From contig NZ_KN196471.1 of assembly GCF_000761445.1 (NCBI RefSeq), positions 124,001 through 188,000 of the forward strand: a DNA stretch of 64,000 bases, in the 5' to 3' direction. Under the pieces are notes generated by a model. That model saw only the letters and a program-made list of their open reading frames with translations. It made no database searches and was not told the origin of the DNA. The position numbers and the translations under genes are program-made. This document shows positions 17,507-31,121 of the stretch, piece after piece. Each line of letters opens with the position of its first letter. Position 1 is the first letter of the stretch. Source of the stretch: Oleiagrimonas soli. GTDB lineage: Bacteria > Pseudomonadota > Gammaproteobacteria > Xanthomonadales > Rhodanobacteraceae.

Positions 17507-17532
17507 AAAGGCCCCGTTCGCGGGGCCTTTCG
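17507..17532 (+). terminator. Intrinsic terminator after the GH-A gene
   Basis: An 11-bp GC-rich stem (GAAAGGCCCCG / CGGGGCCTTTC) has a TTCG loop, 30 bases after the stop codon. The T-run is short (three T), so it may be partly efficient. Confidence 0.8.
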
Positions 17533-17625
17533 CTATGCGTCCGGCGGGCGACTCGATTCTTTCATCGACGCGGACTAGCATGAGGTTCGTATCCGCACTC
17601 GTAGCCGCGCTCGCCGGAGACGCCC

Positions 17626-19350
17626 ATGAAACGCCTGCTGATCGTTCTCGTCGCCGTCGTGCTCGGCATCGTGGTGCTCGCCGCGGGCGCGCTGCTACTG
17701 GTCGACGCCAACCGCTTCCGCCCGCAGATCCAGGCTTCGCTGAGCGAGGCGCTGGGCCGTCCGGTCACGCTTGGCAAGCTGCACGTGTCGGTGCTGTCGG
17801 GGTCGCTCGACGCCGACGACATCACCATCGGCGACGACCCCGCCTTCGGCAAGCAGCCCTTCGTCAGCGCCAAATCGCTGGCCGTCGGCGTGCGGCTGTG
17901 GCCGCTGATCGTGCATCGCGAGCTGCACGTCACCACGCTGACCCTGGACCGCCCCTACGTGCACCTGCGCGAGAACCGCGCCGGCCGCTGGAATTTCGCC
18001 AGCATCGGCGTCGGCGATGCGAAAGCCGCTACGCCCGCCGCGACGCAGACCGGCGGCGACGCCGTGCCCGCCCTGCGCGTGGACAGCCTGCGCATCCGCG
18101 ACGGCAGCATCGAACTGACCCGCGCGGCCGGCGGCTCGCGCACCTACAGCCACGTGCAGCTCAGCGCCGACCGCATCGCCACCGACGCCGCGTTCCCGTT
18201 CTCGATGCGCGCCGACATCGCCGGCGGCGGCTCGTTGCAGCTGGACGGCGACCTCGGCCCCTGGCGCGCCGGCAACGCCGCGCTGACGCCGCTCAAGGCG
18301 CACCTGGTCATGAAGCACCTCGACCTGGTCGGCGCCGGACTGATGAGCGCGCACGACGGCGTCGGCGGCGTGCTGGATCTCGATACGCAGATCGCTTCCA
18401 GCAAGGGCGTGCTGCATTCCAAGGGGCGCATCGACGCGCACAAACTGCAGCTGGTCGCCTCCGGGTCACCCGCGCCGCAGCCGGTCCGCGTCGACTACCA
18501 GGCCGACTACAACCTGAGCGCCAGCACTGGCGCCATCACCGACACCACGCTCGGCAGCGGCAAGGCGACGCTGGCGCTCAGCGGTCGCTTCGACAGCCGC
18601 GGCAAGGTCATGCAACTGGACCTGACCATGCGCGGCAGCAAGCTGCCCATCGACGATCTGCAACCGCTGCTGCCGGCCTTCGGCGTCGTGCTGCCGAAGA
18701 ACTCGCGCCTCAGCGGCGGCACGCTCAACGTCAACCTGCACGCGCGCGGACCGCTCGATGCGCTGGTCATCAGCGGCCCGGTCAGCGCCGACAACACGCG
18801 GCTGGCCGGTTTCAGCCTCGGTCAGAAGCTTGGCGGCGCGCTCTCCCTGGCCGGCATCCAAGCCCCCAGCGACACCGTGATCCAGCATGCCGAAGCCAGC
18901 CTGACCATCGCGCCGTCCGGTATCCGCGCCGATCCGGCCAAGGCCGTGATCCAGGGCCTAGGCGACATCGCCGGCAAGGGTCGCATGGCCGCCAGCGGCG
19001 CGCTCGATTTCGACATGCTGGTGAAGCTCAACGCGGACCTGACCAAGAACGCGGCGTCGGGCAAATTGCTGAGTCAGTCCAAGGCCGGCCGCGTGCTCGG
19101 CGGACTGCTCGGCGGCAGCAGCCAGAACGGCATCGGCGTACATGTCGGCGGTACCGCCAGCGATCCGTCCTTCCGCCTCGACCCGAGCGCGGTCGCGGGG
19201 CTGCTGCGCTCCGGGCTCGGCGCGAAAAGCGCAACCGACGCGAACTCGACGCAGAGCACCTCGTCGCAGAAGACGCAAAGTACCAAGGACGTGCTGGGCA
19301 ACCTGCTGCGCGGTGCGCTGGACAAGAACAAGAGCGGCACCGGCAAATAA
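17626..19350 (+). CDS. AsmA-family protein
   Basis: A 574-residue protein. A single N-terminal membrane helix (about residues 4-25) is followed by VDANRFRPQIQASLSEALGRPVTLGKL, the typical start of AsmA, and a long repetitive beta-rich periplasmic region. The last 40 residues are Ser/Thr/Gln-rich and low complexity. AsmA-like proteins belong to the bridge-like lipid-transport group and influence outer-membrane lipid composition. It stands alone, with 168 bases to the next gene. Which of the several AsmA paralogues it corresponds to cannot be told. Confidence 0.85.
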   Translation: MKRLLIVLVAVVLGIVVLAAGALLLVDANRFRPQIQASLSEALGRPVTLGKLHVSVLSGSLDADDITIGDDPAFGKQPFVSAKSLAVGVRLWPLIVHRELHVTTLTLDRPYVHLRENRAGRWNFASIGVGDAKAATPAATQTGGDAVPALRVDSLRIRDGSIELTRAAGGSRTYSHVQLSADRIATDAAFPFSMRADIAGGGSLQLDGDLGPWRAGNAALTPLKAHLVMKHLDLVGAGLMSAHDGVGGVLDLDTQIASSKGVLHSKGRIDAHKLQLVASGSPAPQPVRVDYQADYNLSASTGAITDTTLGSGKATLALSGRFDSRGKVMQLDLTMRGSKLPIDDLQPLLPAFGVVLPKNSRLSGGTLNVNLHARGPLDALVISGPVSADNTRLAGFSLGQKLGGALSLAGIQAPSDTVIQHAEASLTIAPSGIRADPAKAVIQGLGDIAGKGRMAASGALDFDMLVKLNADLTKNAASGKLLSQSKAGRVLGGLLGGSSQNGIGVHVGGTASDPSFRLDPSAVAGLLRSGLGAKSATDANSTQSTSSQKTQSTKDVLGNLLRGALDKNKSGTGK

Positions 19351-19518
19351 GCCTGCCGGCCGCACGCTCGGGATCGGCGCGCTCCAAGTCCGTGTTCGCG
19401 CGATCCTTTCGGCACAGGCTTCCCGTGCGCTCTGCCGCACGCCGGGTCTATACTGGATGCGCAGGCCCCGTCGCCTCGTTGGATCCGGTCGCCATGCATC
19501 CTCGCGCGAGGTATCGCC

Positions 19519-20040
19519 ATGACTCGTTCCGTTCTCGCCCTCCTTCTGATGACCCTCGCCTTCGCGCTGCCCGCGCCCGCTGCGCTGGCGCAGACCGACA
19601 CCGGCGGACCCGCCGTGCAGGTTCGCTACGACGACCCGGCGCACTTCAGCGAAGCCCGCATCACGCCCCCATCCGAACGGCTCGGTGCGGACGACTATCT
19701 GCAGCCGCTGAAGCGCTACATCGAACAGCGTGCCGCGCGGATGCTGCAACCCGGTCAACGGCTGTCGATCGTCATCACCGACATCAAGCGCGCCGGTTCC
19801 TACGAACCGCGCATGGGCGCCGCCGGGACCTGGATCCGCGTCATCCGCCGCACCTACCCGCCACGCATCGACCTGCATTTCACGCTCCGCGACGCCCAGG
19901 GCGCCGTGCTGCGCGAGGGCAAGCGTACGCTGACTTCGCCCAATTTCATGAGCAGCGTCAGCCCGACCGACACCGACAACCTGCGCTACGAGAAGGCGCT
20001 GATCGACCGCTGGCTGCGCCGCGGCGAGAGTGCGCTCTGA
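19519..20040 (+). CDS. Exported DUF3016-like protein
   Basis: A 173-residue protein. A signal peptide ending ALAQ at about residues 22-25 precedes a compact alpha/beta domain. The layout (V.V.Y.DP.HFSEAR near the mature N-terminus, then a LSIVITDIKRAGSYEP strand and an IDLHFTLRDAQGAVLREG pair) matches the DUF3016 family, which is of unknown function and likely periplasmic. It is separated by about 175 bases from the DUF2252 gene on the same strand, so co-transcription is possible but not shown. Confidence 0.7.
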   Translation: MTRSVLALLLMTLAFALPAPAALAQTDTGGPAVQVRYDDPAHFSEARITPPSERLGADDYLQPLKRYIEQRAARMLQPGQRLSIVITDIKRAGSYEPRMGAAGTWIRVIRRTYPPRIDLHFTLRDAQGAVLREGKRTLTSPNFMSSVSPTDTDNLRYEKALIDRWLRRGESAL

Positions 20041-20215
20041 CGCATCACGGTGTCTGACAGCCCATCACCCAACCGCCTCGCTGCGCCCGTCGCGGCGATG
20101 CATTTCCGCGACGTGTCGCATGTTTCGGCGCGCACCGCCAAACGGCGCCGAGCCGCGTCACATGCGCTCAACAATGCACGGTCATGCTCGATGCTTCACC
20201 GCATGGAGAGACCGC

Positions 20216-21571
20216 ATGAAACGCCTCGCATGGACCCTGCTCGGCAGCCTCGCGCTCTGCGCCGCCGCCCACGCCGCCGCACCGCGGTCGAATTACGTGG
20301 TGCAGGACATCTACGACGCCAACCATCCCTACGCGGCGCAGCTGCCGCAGGAACTGGCGACCAAGATGCAGAAGATGAGCGCCGACCCGTTCGCCTTCTA
20401 CCGCGGCACCGCGGACCTGTTCTACCGCGACGTCGCCTCGCGCAGCTCGGCCTACGTCAACGCCGCCACGTCGCAGGTCTGGCTGGACGGCGACGCACAC
20501 CTGCAGAACTTCGGCGCGTTCCGCGATTCGCACGGCAACGACGTGTTCGCGCTGAACGACTTCGACGAGGGCTACTTCGGTCCGTACGTGTGGGACGTGT
20601 GGCGCGAAGCCGTGGGCATCCAGCTCGCCGCCGAGCAGATGGGCATCGGCGCCAGCGACCGCGATGCCATCGTCGATACCTTCGTCGAGGCGTATCTGGA
20701 CAAGATGACCGACTTCAAGGGCAACGACGACGAACTCGGCTATCAGCTGACCACGTCCAACACCAGCGGTGCGGTGAAGGACCTGATCCAGGCCGTCGGC
20801 GACGACAGCCGCAACCACATGCTGGACAAGTACACCGAGATCGACAACGGCATGCGCCGCTTCCAGACCACCGACAAGCTCGCCACCGTCGACAGCAGCC
20901 GCTACGCCGCCATCGCCGCATCCATCGGCGCCTACGTCGACTCGATCCCCGCCTCGCGCCGCTACGCCAGCAGCTTCTATGCCGTGAAGGACATCCGCGC
21001 CAAGCTCGGCTCCGGCATCGGCAGCCTCGGCCGCTACCGCTACTGGGTGCTCGTCGAAGGACCCAGCGCGAGCAACAGCGACGACGTCATTCTGGAGATG
21101 AAGCAGGCGGCGTCCAGCGACGTGGCCCTGGCCAACCCCGGCGGCATGCCGAGCAGCGCCTACGACGGCCAGCAGGGCTACCGCGTGGTGCGCAGCCTGA
21201 AAGCGCAGCTGATCCACGCCGACGTGCTGGCCGGCTACACCACGCTCGGCGGCAACCCGTTCTACGTGCACGAGAAATCGCCCTACCAGGAAGACTTCGA
21301 CTACACCCAGCTCACCAGCGTCGGCCAATGGGAAACGGCGGCCGGATACATGGGCAAGGCCCTGGCCAGCGCGCACGCGCTTTCCGACAAGGACTACGAC
21401 GACACCCTGATTCCCTACAGCGAAGACAAGGAAGTCGCCGACATCACCGATCACCATCACGACGCGTTCCGCGCCGAAGTGCGCGCCTTCGCCGACGATT
21501 ACGCGCAGCAGGTCAAGGATGACTACCAGTCCTTCCTCGACGCCTACGACAGCGGCATGCCGCTGTACTGA
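20216..21571 (+). CDS. Exported DUF2252 (kinase-like fold) protein
   Basis: A 451-residue protein. MKRLAWTLLGSLALCAAAHAA is a signal peptide, and the mature part matches DUF2252. The kinase-like catalytic loop reads DGDAHLQNFG (residues 91-100), followed by a DFDE metal-binding motif (116-119). DUF2252 proteins resemble aminoglycoside-phosphotransferase/protein-kinase folds, but no reaction is established. An ATP-dependent enzyme exported from the cytoplasm is odd, so it may use another donor or be catalytically repurposed. The start at 20216 is preceded by GGAGAGACCGC. A strong terminator follows. Confidence 0.85.
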   Translation: MKRLAWTLLGSLALCAAAHAAAPRSNYVVQDIYDANHPYAAQLPQELATKMQKMSADPFAFYRGTADLFYRDVASRSSAYVNAATSQVWLDGDAHLQNFGAFRDSHGNDVFALNDFDEGYFGPYVWDVWREAVGIQLAAEQMGIGASDRDAIVDTFVEAYLDKMTDFKGNDDELGYQLTTSNTSGAVKDLIQAVGDDSRNHMLDKYTEIDNGMRRFQTTDKLATVDSSRYAAIAASIGAYVDSIPASRRYASSFYAVKDIRAKLGSGIGSLGRYRYWVLVEGPSASNSDDVILEMKQAASSDVALANPGGMPSSAYDGQQGYRVVRSLKAQLIHADVLAGYTTLGGNPFYVHEKSPYQEDFDYTQLTSVGQWETAAGYMGKALASAHALSDKDYDDTLIPYSEDKEVADITDHHHDAFRAEVRAFADDYAQQVKDDYQSFLDAYDSGMPLY

Positions 21572-21641
21572 GTGGGCCTCCTCGTCCGCGCGAGGCGGTC
21601 ATGCACCGCGCGGCGACGGCATGCCCCACCACACGCTTCGC

Positions 21642-21662
21642 GTTTCGCGTTTCGCGTTTCGC
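21642..21662. repeat. Three tandem copies of GTTTCGC
   Basis: Three exact 7-base repeats, with a partial copy (CTTCGC) immediately before, lie between the DUF2252 stop and the terminator. This is probably a slippage product, with no visible function. Confidence 0.85.
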
Positions 21663-21669
21663 GGACATG

Positions 21670-21706
21670 AAAAACCGCCAGCTCCCGAGGGAGACTGGCG
21701 GTTTTT
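21670..21706. terminator. Bidirectional terminator between the DUF2252 gene and atpC
   Basis: A 12-bp stem (AAAAACCGCCAG / CTGGCGGTTTTT) encloses a second small stem (CTCCC/GGGAG). T-runs on both strands end the DUF2252 transcript from the left and the atp operon from the right. Confidence 0.93.
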
Positions 21707-21741
21707 CTGGCGTCCCGCAGCCGAGCTGCCGACGCCGATTC

Positions 21742-22164
21742 TCAGTGCTTGAGGTTGCGGCGCATGCGCTCCAGCGCCTGCAGCTGCGCCAGGGCCTCGG
21801 CCAGCTTGGCCTGGGCCTCGGCCACTTCCATGGCGTCGGTGCGGTCGGCCAAGGCCTTTTCGGCCTCTTCCTTCGCCGCCTGCGCGGCGGCCTCGTCGAG
21901 GTCGTCGGCGCGCGCGGCCGCGTCGGCCAGCACCGTGACCACCTGCGGCTGCACTTCCAGAATGCCGCCGGAGACGTAGAACGACTGGCGCTCGCCGTTT
22001 GCCTGGATCACTTCGACGTGACCGGGCTTGAGACGGGTGATCAGCGGCGCGTGACGCGGCGCGATGCCCAGCTCGCCCTGTTCGCCGGTGGCGATCACCA
22101 GGGTCGCCTCGCCGTGAAAGATCTCGGCCTCGGCGCTGACGATGTCGCAACGGATGGTGGTCAT
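21742..22164 (-). CDS. atpC: F1 ATP synthase epsilon subunit
   Basis: A 140-residue subunit with the N-terminal beta-sandwich ([18 protein letters not shown], then [19 protein letters not shown]) and a C-terminal alpha-hairpin rich in Ala/Glu. It is part of the central stalk and inhibits ATP hydrolysis. It is the last gene of the operon, 21 bases after atpD, and is followed by the bidirectional terminator at 21670-21706. Confidence 0.97.
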   Translation of the reverse strand: MTTIRCDIVSAEAEIFHGEATLVIATGEQGELGIAPRHAPLITRLKPGHVEVIQANGERQSFYVSGGILEVQPQVVTVLADAAARADDLDEAAAQAAKEEAEKALADRTDAMEVAEAQAKLAEALAQLQALERMRRNLKH

Positions 22165-22185
22165 CTCGCTTCTCCCGTGGGGGGA

Positions 22186-23757
<1,572 letters not shown>

Positions 23758-23803
23758 TCACGGCTGCCGCACTGCTCATCCAGGCGGTTGCCGCGCGCCA
23801 CTG

Positions 23804-24724
23804 TTACACCGCCGCCGCGCCGCCGACGATTTCCGAAATTTCCTGGGTGATGGCGGCCTGACGGGCCTTGTTGTAGACCAGCGTCAGTTCGTCGATCACC
23901 TTGTTCGCATTGTCCGACGCGCTCTTCATGGCGACCATGCGCGCGGCGTGTTCGCTGGCCAGGTTCTCCAGCGTCGCCTGGTACACCAGCGACTCCACGT
24001 AGCGCGTCATCACGTGCTCGAGCACGCTCTCGGCGTCCGGCTCGTAGATGTAGTCCCAGTCGTGCGCGCGCTTCATGTCGATGGCGACCACGGTATCGCC
24101 CTCGCCTTCCTTCGCCTCGGCCACGATCTGCTCGGCGGCCACCGGCAGCGGCAGCAGCGCGTCCAGACGCGGCTTCTGCAGCATGGTGTTGACGAAGTCA
24201 TTGAAGCCCAGCATCACGCGATCGACCTTGCCGTCCATGTAGGCGTCGAGCATCACCTTGATGACGCCGATCAGCTGATCCATGCGCGGGCGCTCGCCCA
24301 GATGCGTGGCGGTGCCCAGCAGGTTGATCGACTTGAAGCGACGGAAGAACTGCACCGCCTTCTGGCCGATGGCGACGATGTCCACTTCCACGCCCTTGGC
24401 CTGCCACGCCTGGATCTCGCCCAGGGTCTTGCGGAACAGGTTGGCGTTGAGACCGCCGCACAGGCCGCGGTCGGTGGCGACGATCACGTAGCCCACGCGC
24501 TTGACCTCGGCGCGCTCGACCAGGAACGGGTGACGCACTTCGGTGCTGGCCGCGGCCACGTGCGCGATCACGTTGCGCATGGCGTGCGCGTACGGACGCG
24601 ACGCCTTCATGCGGTCCTGCGCCTTGCGGATCTTGGAGGCCGAGACCATTTCCAGCGCACGCGTCACCTTGCGCATGTTCTGCGTGCTCTTGATCTTGGT
24701 TTTGATTTCGCGTCCGCTTGCCAT
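23804..24724 (-). CDS. atpG: F1 ATP synthase gamma subunit
   Basis: A 306-residue rotor subunit, somewhat longer than the 287 residues of the E. coli protein. The conserved N-terminal coiled coil starts [26 protein letters not shown], and the C-terminal helix has [35 protein letters not shown]. The middle holds [10 protein letters not shown]. It connects the catalytic head to the c-ring. A gap of 67 bases to atpA contains an 8-bp GC hairpin. Confidence 0.98.
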   Translation of the reverse strand: MASGREIKTKIKSTQNMRKVTRALEMVSASKIRKAQDRMKASRPYAHAMRNVIAHVAAASTEVRHPFLVERAEVKRVGYVIVATDRGLCGGLNANLFRKTLGEIQAWQAKGVEVDIVAIGQKAVQFFRRFKSINLLGTATHLGERPRMDQLIGVIKVMLDAYMDGKVDRVMLGFNDFVNTMLQKPRLDALLPLPVAAEQIVAEAKEGEGDTVVAIDMKRAHDWDYIYEPDAESVLEHVMTRYVESLVYQATLENLASEHAARMVAMKSASDNANKVIDELTLVYNKARQAAITQEISEIVGGAAAV

Positions 24725-24759
24725 CTCTTTCGCTCGCTGTGTTCGCTAGGCGTTCGTCG

Positions 24760-24781
24760 CGCCGCCGACGTGCCGGCGGCG
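24760..24781 (-). other. GC-rich hairpin between atpA and atpG
   Basis: An 8-bp stem (CGCCGCCG / CGGCGGCG) has a 6-base loop and no T-run. It lies just after the atpA stop on the mRNA. It may protect or separate the transcripts; it does not look like a terminator. Confidence 0.6.
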
Positions 24782-24791
24782 TGAGGCGCTT

Positions 24792-26339
<1,548 letters not shown>

Positions 26340-26366
26340 AGTTGTTTCCCGGCGATCTCGATGCTT

Positions 26367-26897
26367 TTAATGAGTCAGGGCGGAGGCCAGTCGCTGCAGG
26401 CGGCCGCGCGCGGAGCCGTCGATCACCTGCTCGCCCGTGTCGATGATGACCCCGGCCAGCAGGGCCGGATCGACGTGGGCGGCGATGTCGATCTCGCGCT
26501 GATAGCGGCGCTTGAGCGATGCCTTGAGCTGTTCGGTCTGCGCATCGTCCAGCGCCATGGCGCTGGTCACGCGGACCTTGAGGACCGATTCGGATTCACG
26601 CTTGAGCGCGTCGAACAGCGCCTGCACCTCGACCAGCAGATGCAGACGGCCATGCGCCGCCAACTCGGCGAGGAAATGCGCGAACGGCGTGTCCTGACCG
26701 GTGCCTTCGGGCAGGTGCAGGGCCACGAGCTGCACATCCTCGACACGCGGGTCGCTGCACAGGGCAGCGATGCGTGCGTCCGAGGACACCGCGGCGGCGA
26801 AGGCCAGGGCCTGCGACCACTCGGTCAGCGTGCCTTTCTCCTGCGCCAGCTCGAAAGCGGCGCGGGCGTACGGACGGGCGAGCGTGAGGGCTTCCAT
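26367..26897 (-). CDS. atpH: F1 ATP synthase delta subunit
   Basis: A 176-residue stator subunit. ALTLARPYARAAFELA at the N-terminus and the C-terminal block VDPALLAGVIIDTGEQVIDGSARGRL are characteristic of the OSCP/delta family. It links the b-subunit stalk to the top of the alpha subunits. Its start overlaps the atpF stop by one base. Confidence 0.97.
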   Translation of the reverse strand: MEALTLARPYARAAFELAQEKGTLTEWSQALAFAAAVSSDARIAALCSDPRVEDVQLVALHLPEGTGQDTPFAHFLAELAAHGRLHLLVEVQALFDALKRESESVLKVRVTSAMALDDAQTEQLKASLKRRYQREIDIAAHVDPALLAGVIIDTGEQVIDGSARGRLQRLASALTH

Positions 26898-27367
26898 CAG
26901 ATTTCCGCCGCCAGCTGATCCAGCAGCGCCTTGTGCGTGCCGGCGTCGATCTCGCGCTGGACGATCTTCTCGGCGCCCTTCACGGCCAGCGAACCGACCT
27001 GCTCGCGCAGTTCGACGCGAGCGCGCTCGGCCATCGAGGCAATCTCTTCCTGCGCCATCGCCTTCTGGCGATTGATCTCGCTGACGGCGTCGGCACGGGC
27101 CTTGTCGAGAATCTGATTGGCCTGCTGCTGCGCCTTGTCGATGATCTCGGAAGCCTGCACGCGGGCCTTCTTGATCTCGTCGGCGACGCGGGCATCGGCG
27201 TCCTTCAGCTCGGCACGCGCCTTTTCGGCAGCGGCCAGGCCGTCGGCAATCTTCTTCTGCCGCTCTTCGATCGCATTGTTGATGTGCGGCCAGATGAACT
27301 GGACGCTGAACCAGATCAGGATGGCGAAAGCAATCATTTCGCCGATCAGGGTCGCGTTGAATTCCAT
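26897..27367 (-). CDS. atpF: Fo ATP synthase b subunit
   Basis: A 156-residue peripheral-stalk protein. One N-terminal membrane helix (about residues 5-25, [19 protein letters not shown]) is followed by a long charged coiled coil. It forms the b2 dimer of the stator. On the mRNA it follows a 13-bp hairpin beyond atpE. Confidence 0.97.
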   Translation of the reverse strand: MEFNATLIGEMIAFAILIWFSVQFIWPHINNAIEERQKKIADGLAAAEKARAELKDADARVADEIKKARVQASEIIDKAQQQANQILDKARADAVSEINRQKAMAQEEIASMAERARVELREQVGSLAVKGAEKIVQREIDAGTHKALLDQLAAEI

Positions 27368-27397
27368 CGCTGCGCTACCTGTGAATACGGATTACAT

Positions 27398-27428
27398 GGA
27401 GCACGAACGCGCGATGCGTTCGTGCTCC
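27398..27428 (-). other. Perfect 13-bp mRNA hairpin between atpE and atpF
   Basis: GGAGCACGAACGC pairs with GCGTTCGTGCTCC around a GCGAT loop. It lies 26 bases beyond the atpE stop on the mRNA, with no T-run after it, so it is not an intrinsic terminator. Its position fits a stabiliser of the atpE segment, whose product is needed in about ten copies per enzyme. Confidence 0.75.
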
Positions 27429-27454
27429 GCAAAAACCTGCCGAAGCGGGTTCGA

Positions 27455-28622
<1,168 letters not shown>

Positions 28623-28985
28623 CTATTGCTTGAATCGGAGCGCGAACAGATTGACCAGCACGGCCAGGATCAGTCCCGCTATCGCAGGCGCCGGCGGTAA
28701 CTGCCAGCGCACCAATATTACGTAAAGCCCCGTGAAAACCACGGCCCACTTCAGCAGCGTCCCCAGGATCAACCGCGCCAACGCCTGCCCCGCTCCACCC
28801 GGACTGAATGCACGCGCCCCCGCGAGCGCGTTGCCCAGCGCCACAGCGAGGGCGCTGGCCAGAGCGGCGAGCGCAGCCCGCCGGCCCTGTATCAGGAAGA
28901 TGAAGCCCGCCATCGCTGCCACGCCGAGCTGCCATAGAACAAGGCGCAAGGCGAGACGACGACCGGCGGCGAGGCTGTTCAGCAC
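28623..28985 (-). CDS. atpI: ATP synthase assembly-associated protein I
   Basis: A 120-residue membrane protein with four hydrophobic segments and an Arg-rich N-terminus, placed directly before atpB. AtpI is implicated in c-ring assembly and ion supply. It is the first gene of the operon; its promoter lies at 29057-29086. Sequence conservation in this family is low, so the call relies on position and topology. Confidence 0.9.
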   Translation of the reverse strand: MLNSLAAGRRLALRLVLWQLGVAAMAGFIFLIQGRRAALAALASALAVALGNALAGARAFSPGGAGQALARLILGTLLKWAVVFTGLYVILVRWQLPPAPAIAGLILAVLVNLFALRFKQ

Positions 28986-29056
28986 GCGGTTCTCCTGGCA
29001 TCGGCCGCACTTTTCGGCGCAGCCCGCGCATCACCAGGCCACGGTCAAGTTAAAAA

Positions 29057-29086
29057 ATTATAGCAGGCGCTCGAAGCGTGTCACAA
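29057..29086 (-). promoter_or_regulatory. Sigma70 promoter of the atp operon
   Basis: On the minus strand TTGTGA (29081-29086) and a perfect TATAAT (29057-29062) are 18 bases apart, followed by an AT-rich TTTTTTAACTTG start region. Transcription should begin near 29050, about 65 bases before the atpI ATG. No other good promoter is seen upstream of atpI. Confidence 0.75.
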
Positions 29087-29147
29087 GTCATGGGCGACCC
29101 GAAAAAGCCTCCTCAGGACGAGGATATGCGCGCTTTCGCCGCCCGCC

Positions 29148-29507
29148 TCAATCGAGCCCCTCGCAGACGGCGCCGGAGGTGCAGGTTTCGTGCACCACGA
29201 CACGCGTCAGCGCCGGCAGACCGACCTTCAGGCGGGCGAAAATCCACTGTGCGATGTGTTCGCTGGTGGGATTCTCCAAGCCCTCGATCTCGTTCAGATA
29301 GTGATGGTCGAGCCGGTCGTAGAGCGGCGCGAAGGCCGCCTTGATGTCGGCGTAGTCCATGATCCAGCCGGTCTGCGCGCCCGGCGTGCCGCCGACGTGG
29401 ATCTCGACCTTGAACGAATGGCCGTGCAAGCGCGCGCACTTGTGCCCTTCCGGCACGTTGGGCAGGCGATGCGCGGCCTCGATGTGGAATACCTTGAAGA
29501 TCTGCAT
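29148..29507 (-). CDS. queD: 6-carboxytetrahydropterin synthase (QueD)
   Basis: A 119-residue enzyme of the PTPS family. The zinc ligands His13, His28 and His30 are present (EAAHRL and LHGHSF), with the catalytic Cys24 in HKCARLHGH and a terminal HET motif. It converts dihydroneopterin triphosphate to 6-carboxytetrahydropterin in queuosine synthesis. The ATG at 29507 was chosen because it starts the conserved MQIFKVFHIEAAHRL block. It is the third gene of the gnd-zwf-queD run, 155 bases after zwf. No other queuosine gene is adjacent. Confidence 0.95.
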   Translation of the reverse strand: MQIFKVFHIEAAHRLPNVPEGHKCARLHGHSFKVEIHVGGTPGAQTGWIMDYADIKAAFAPLYDRLDHHYLNEIEGLENPTSEHIAQWIFARLKVGLPALTRVVVHETCTSGAVCEGLD

Positions 29508-29662
29508 GTCGCCTATTCTAGCCGGCGGCACAGGCCTTGCGCGCGGGCGGGGCAAGTCCGACGCCATGACCCACGCGGAGGCATGGACGGACGCCATCCG
29601 CCTGCGCAGCCCATGATGGAACGACGCCGGACCCGGCGCCGCGCATCGCAGCAGGCGGCGCC

Positions 29663-31117
29663 CTACGCGTCGTCCTCGCCGGCCACGAGACGGACCGGAC
29701 GCCACTGGTGGTCGGCATCGAGCAGGCGATGCTGGCCCTCGGGCCCTTCCGAACCAGCTGCGTAGGCCTCCGGCTTGCCACGTTTCCACGCCTTCAGCAC
29801 CGGATCGAGCACGCGCCAGGCCCACTCGACCTCGTCGAAGCGCAGGAAGTGCGTGCGGTCGCCCTCCAGCGCATCCATCAGCAACTGTTCGTAGGCGGAG
29901 AATCCGCTGTCGCCGTCCTCCGCGTAGGGCGCGGTCAGGCGCACCTGGCGGCCGTCCAGCTCCAGACCGGGAATCTTGGCGTTGGCCAGCAGGGTCATGG
30001 TCTGGTTGGGCTTGATGCGGAAGATCATCCAGTTCTGCTCGGCCGCGACCTCGCCCGGCAGCGCGCCCGGATTGCGCTTGAACTGCACCGCGATCTCCGA
30101 GCAGTTGCTGGCCATGCGCTTGCCGCTGCGCAGATAGAACGGCACGCCTTCCCAGCGCCAGTTGTCGATCTCCAGCCGCAGCGCGGCGAAGGTCTCGGTG
30201 ATCGAGTCCGCCGGCACGCCCGGCTCCTCGCGGTAACCGCGCAGGGTGCGCCGCCCCACCTTGCCGGCCGCGTACTGGCCGCGCACGGCGTGCTTGTCGA
30301 CGGTTCTGGCAGTGAAACGCTTGACCGAGCGCAGCACCTCGACCTTGTGATCGCGCAGCACCTCGGCGTCCCAGGTCGACAGCGGCTCGATGGCGGCCAA
30401 ACTGAACAGCTGCATCAGATGGTTCTGCAGCATGTCGCGCAGCGCACCGGCATGGTCGTAGTAGCCGGCGCGCTTTTCCACACCCAGCGTCTCGGCGTAG
30501 GTGATCTGCACCTGCTCGATGTGCTGCGCGTTCCACACCGGTTCCAGAAAGCGGTTGGCGAAACGGAACACCATCAGGTTCTGCGTGGTTTCCTTGCCCA
30601 GGAAGTGGTCGATGCGCAGGATCTGCAGCTCCTTCCAGTGCGCATGCATCTGCGTGCGCAGTTTCTTGGCCGAATCCAGATCGTTGCCGAACGGCTTCTC
30701 CACCACCAGCCGTCGCCAGCCGCCGCGCGGCGCTTGCGCGAAGCCGGCCTCGCCCAGCGCATCGGCCGCCGCGCCGAACAACGACGGCGGCAGCGCCAGA
30801 TAGAACAGCGTGCCCGGCGACAGCAAGGGCTTCAGCGAGCCGACGGCCTCGGCCTTCAGCTCGCCGCTGCGGTAGTCCAGGCGCGCGCGGAAGCGGTCCC
30901 ACTGTGCGGCGTCGAAGTCCTCGGCAAACTTCTTCAGGCCGTCGTGCACGTAGCGCTCGAAGCGCTCGTGCGACCACTGCTCCAGCGCGTAGCCGACGAT
31001 GCGCAGGTCGCCGATCAGATTCAACGTATGCAGCCGATACAGCGCCGGCAGCAGCAGGCGTCGCGTCAGATCGCCGGTGGCGCCGAGGATGACCAGCGTG
31101 TTCCTGGGCTTGGCCAT
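29663..31117 (-). CDS. zwf: Glucose-6-phosphate dehydrogenase
   Basis: A 484-residue enzyme of typical length. The nucleotide-binding GATGDLTRR is at about residues 13-21, and the catalytic RIDHFLGKE block is intact. It oxidises glucose 6-phosphate to 6-phosphogluconolactone, supplying NADPH. It starts 4 bases after the gnd stop, so the two oxidative pentose-phosphate genes are co-transcribed. No 6-phosphogluconolactonase gene is present in the window. Confidence 0.97.
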   Translation of the reverse strand: MAKPRNTLVILGATGDLTRRLLLPALYRLHTLNLIGDLRIVGYALEQWSHERFERYVHDGLKKFAEDFDAAQWDRFRARLDYRSGELKAEAVGSLKPLLSPGTLFYLALPPSLFGAAADALGEAGFAQAPRGGWRRLVVEKPFGNDLDSAKKLRTQMHAHWKELQILRIDHFLGKETTQNLMVFRFANRFLEPVWNAQHIEQVQITYAETLGVEKRAGYYDHAGALRDMLQNHLMQLFSLAAIEPLSTWDAEVLRDHKVEVLRSVKRFTARTVDKHAVRGQYAAGKVGRRTLRGYREEPGVPADSITETFAALRLEIDNWRWEGVPFYLRSGKRMASNCSEIAVQFKRNPGALPGEVAAEQNWMIFRIKPNQTMTLLANAKIPGLELDGRQVRLTAPYAEDGDSGFSAYEQLLMDALEGDRTHFLRFDEVEWAWRVLDPVLKAWKRGKPEAYAAGSEGPEGQHRLLDADHQWRPVRLVAGEDDA

Positions 31118-31121
31118 GCGC

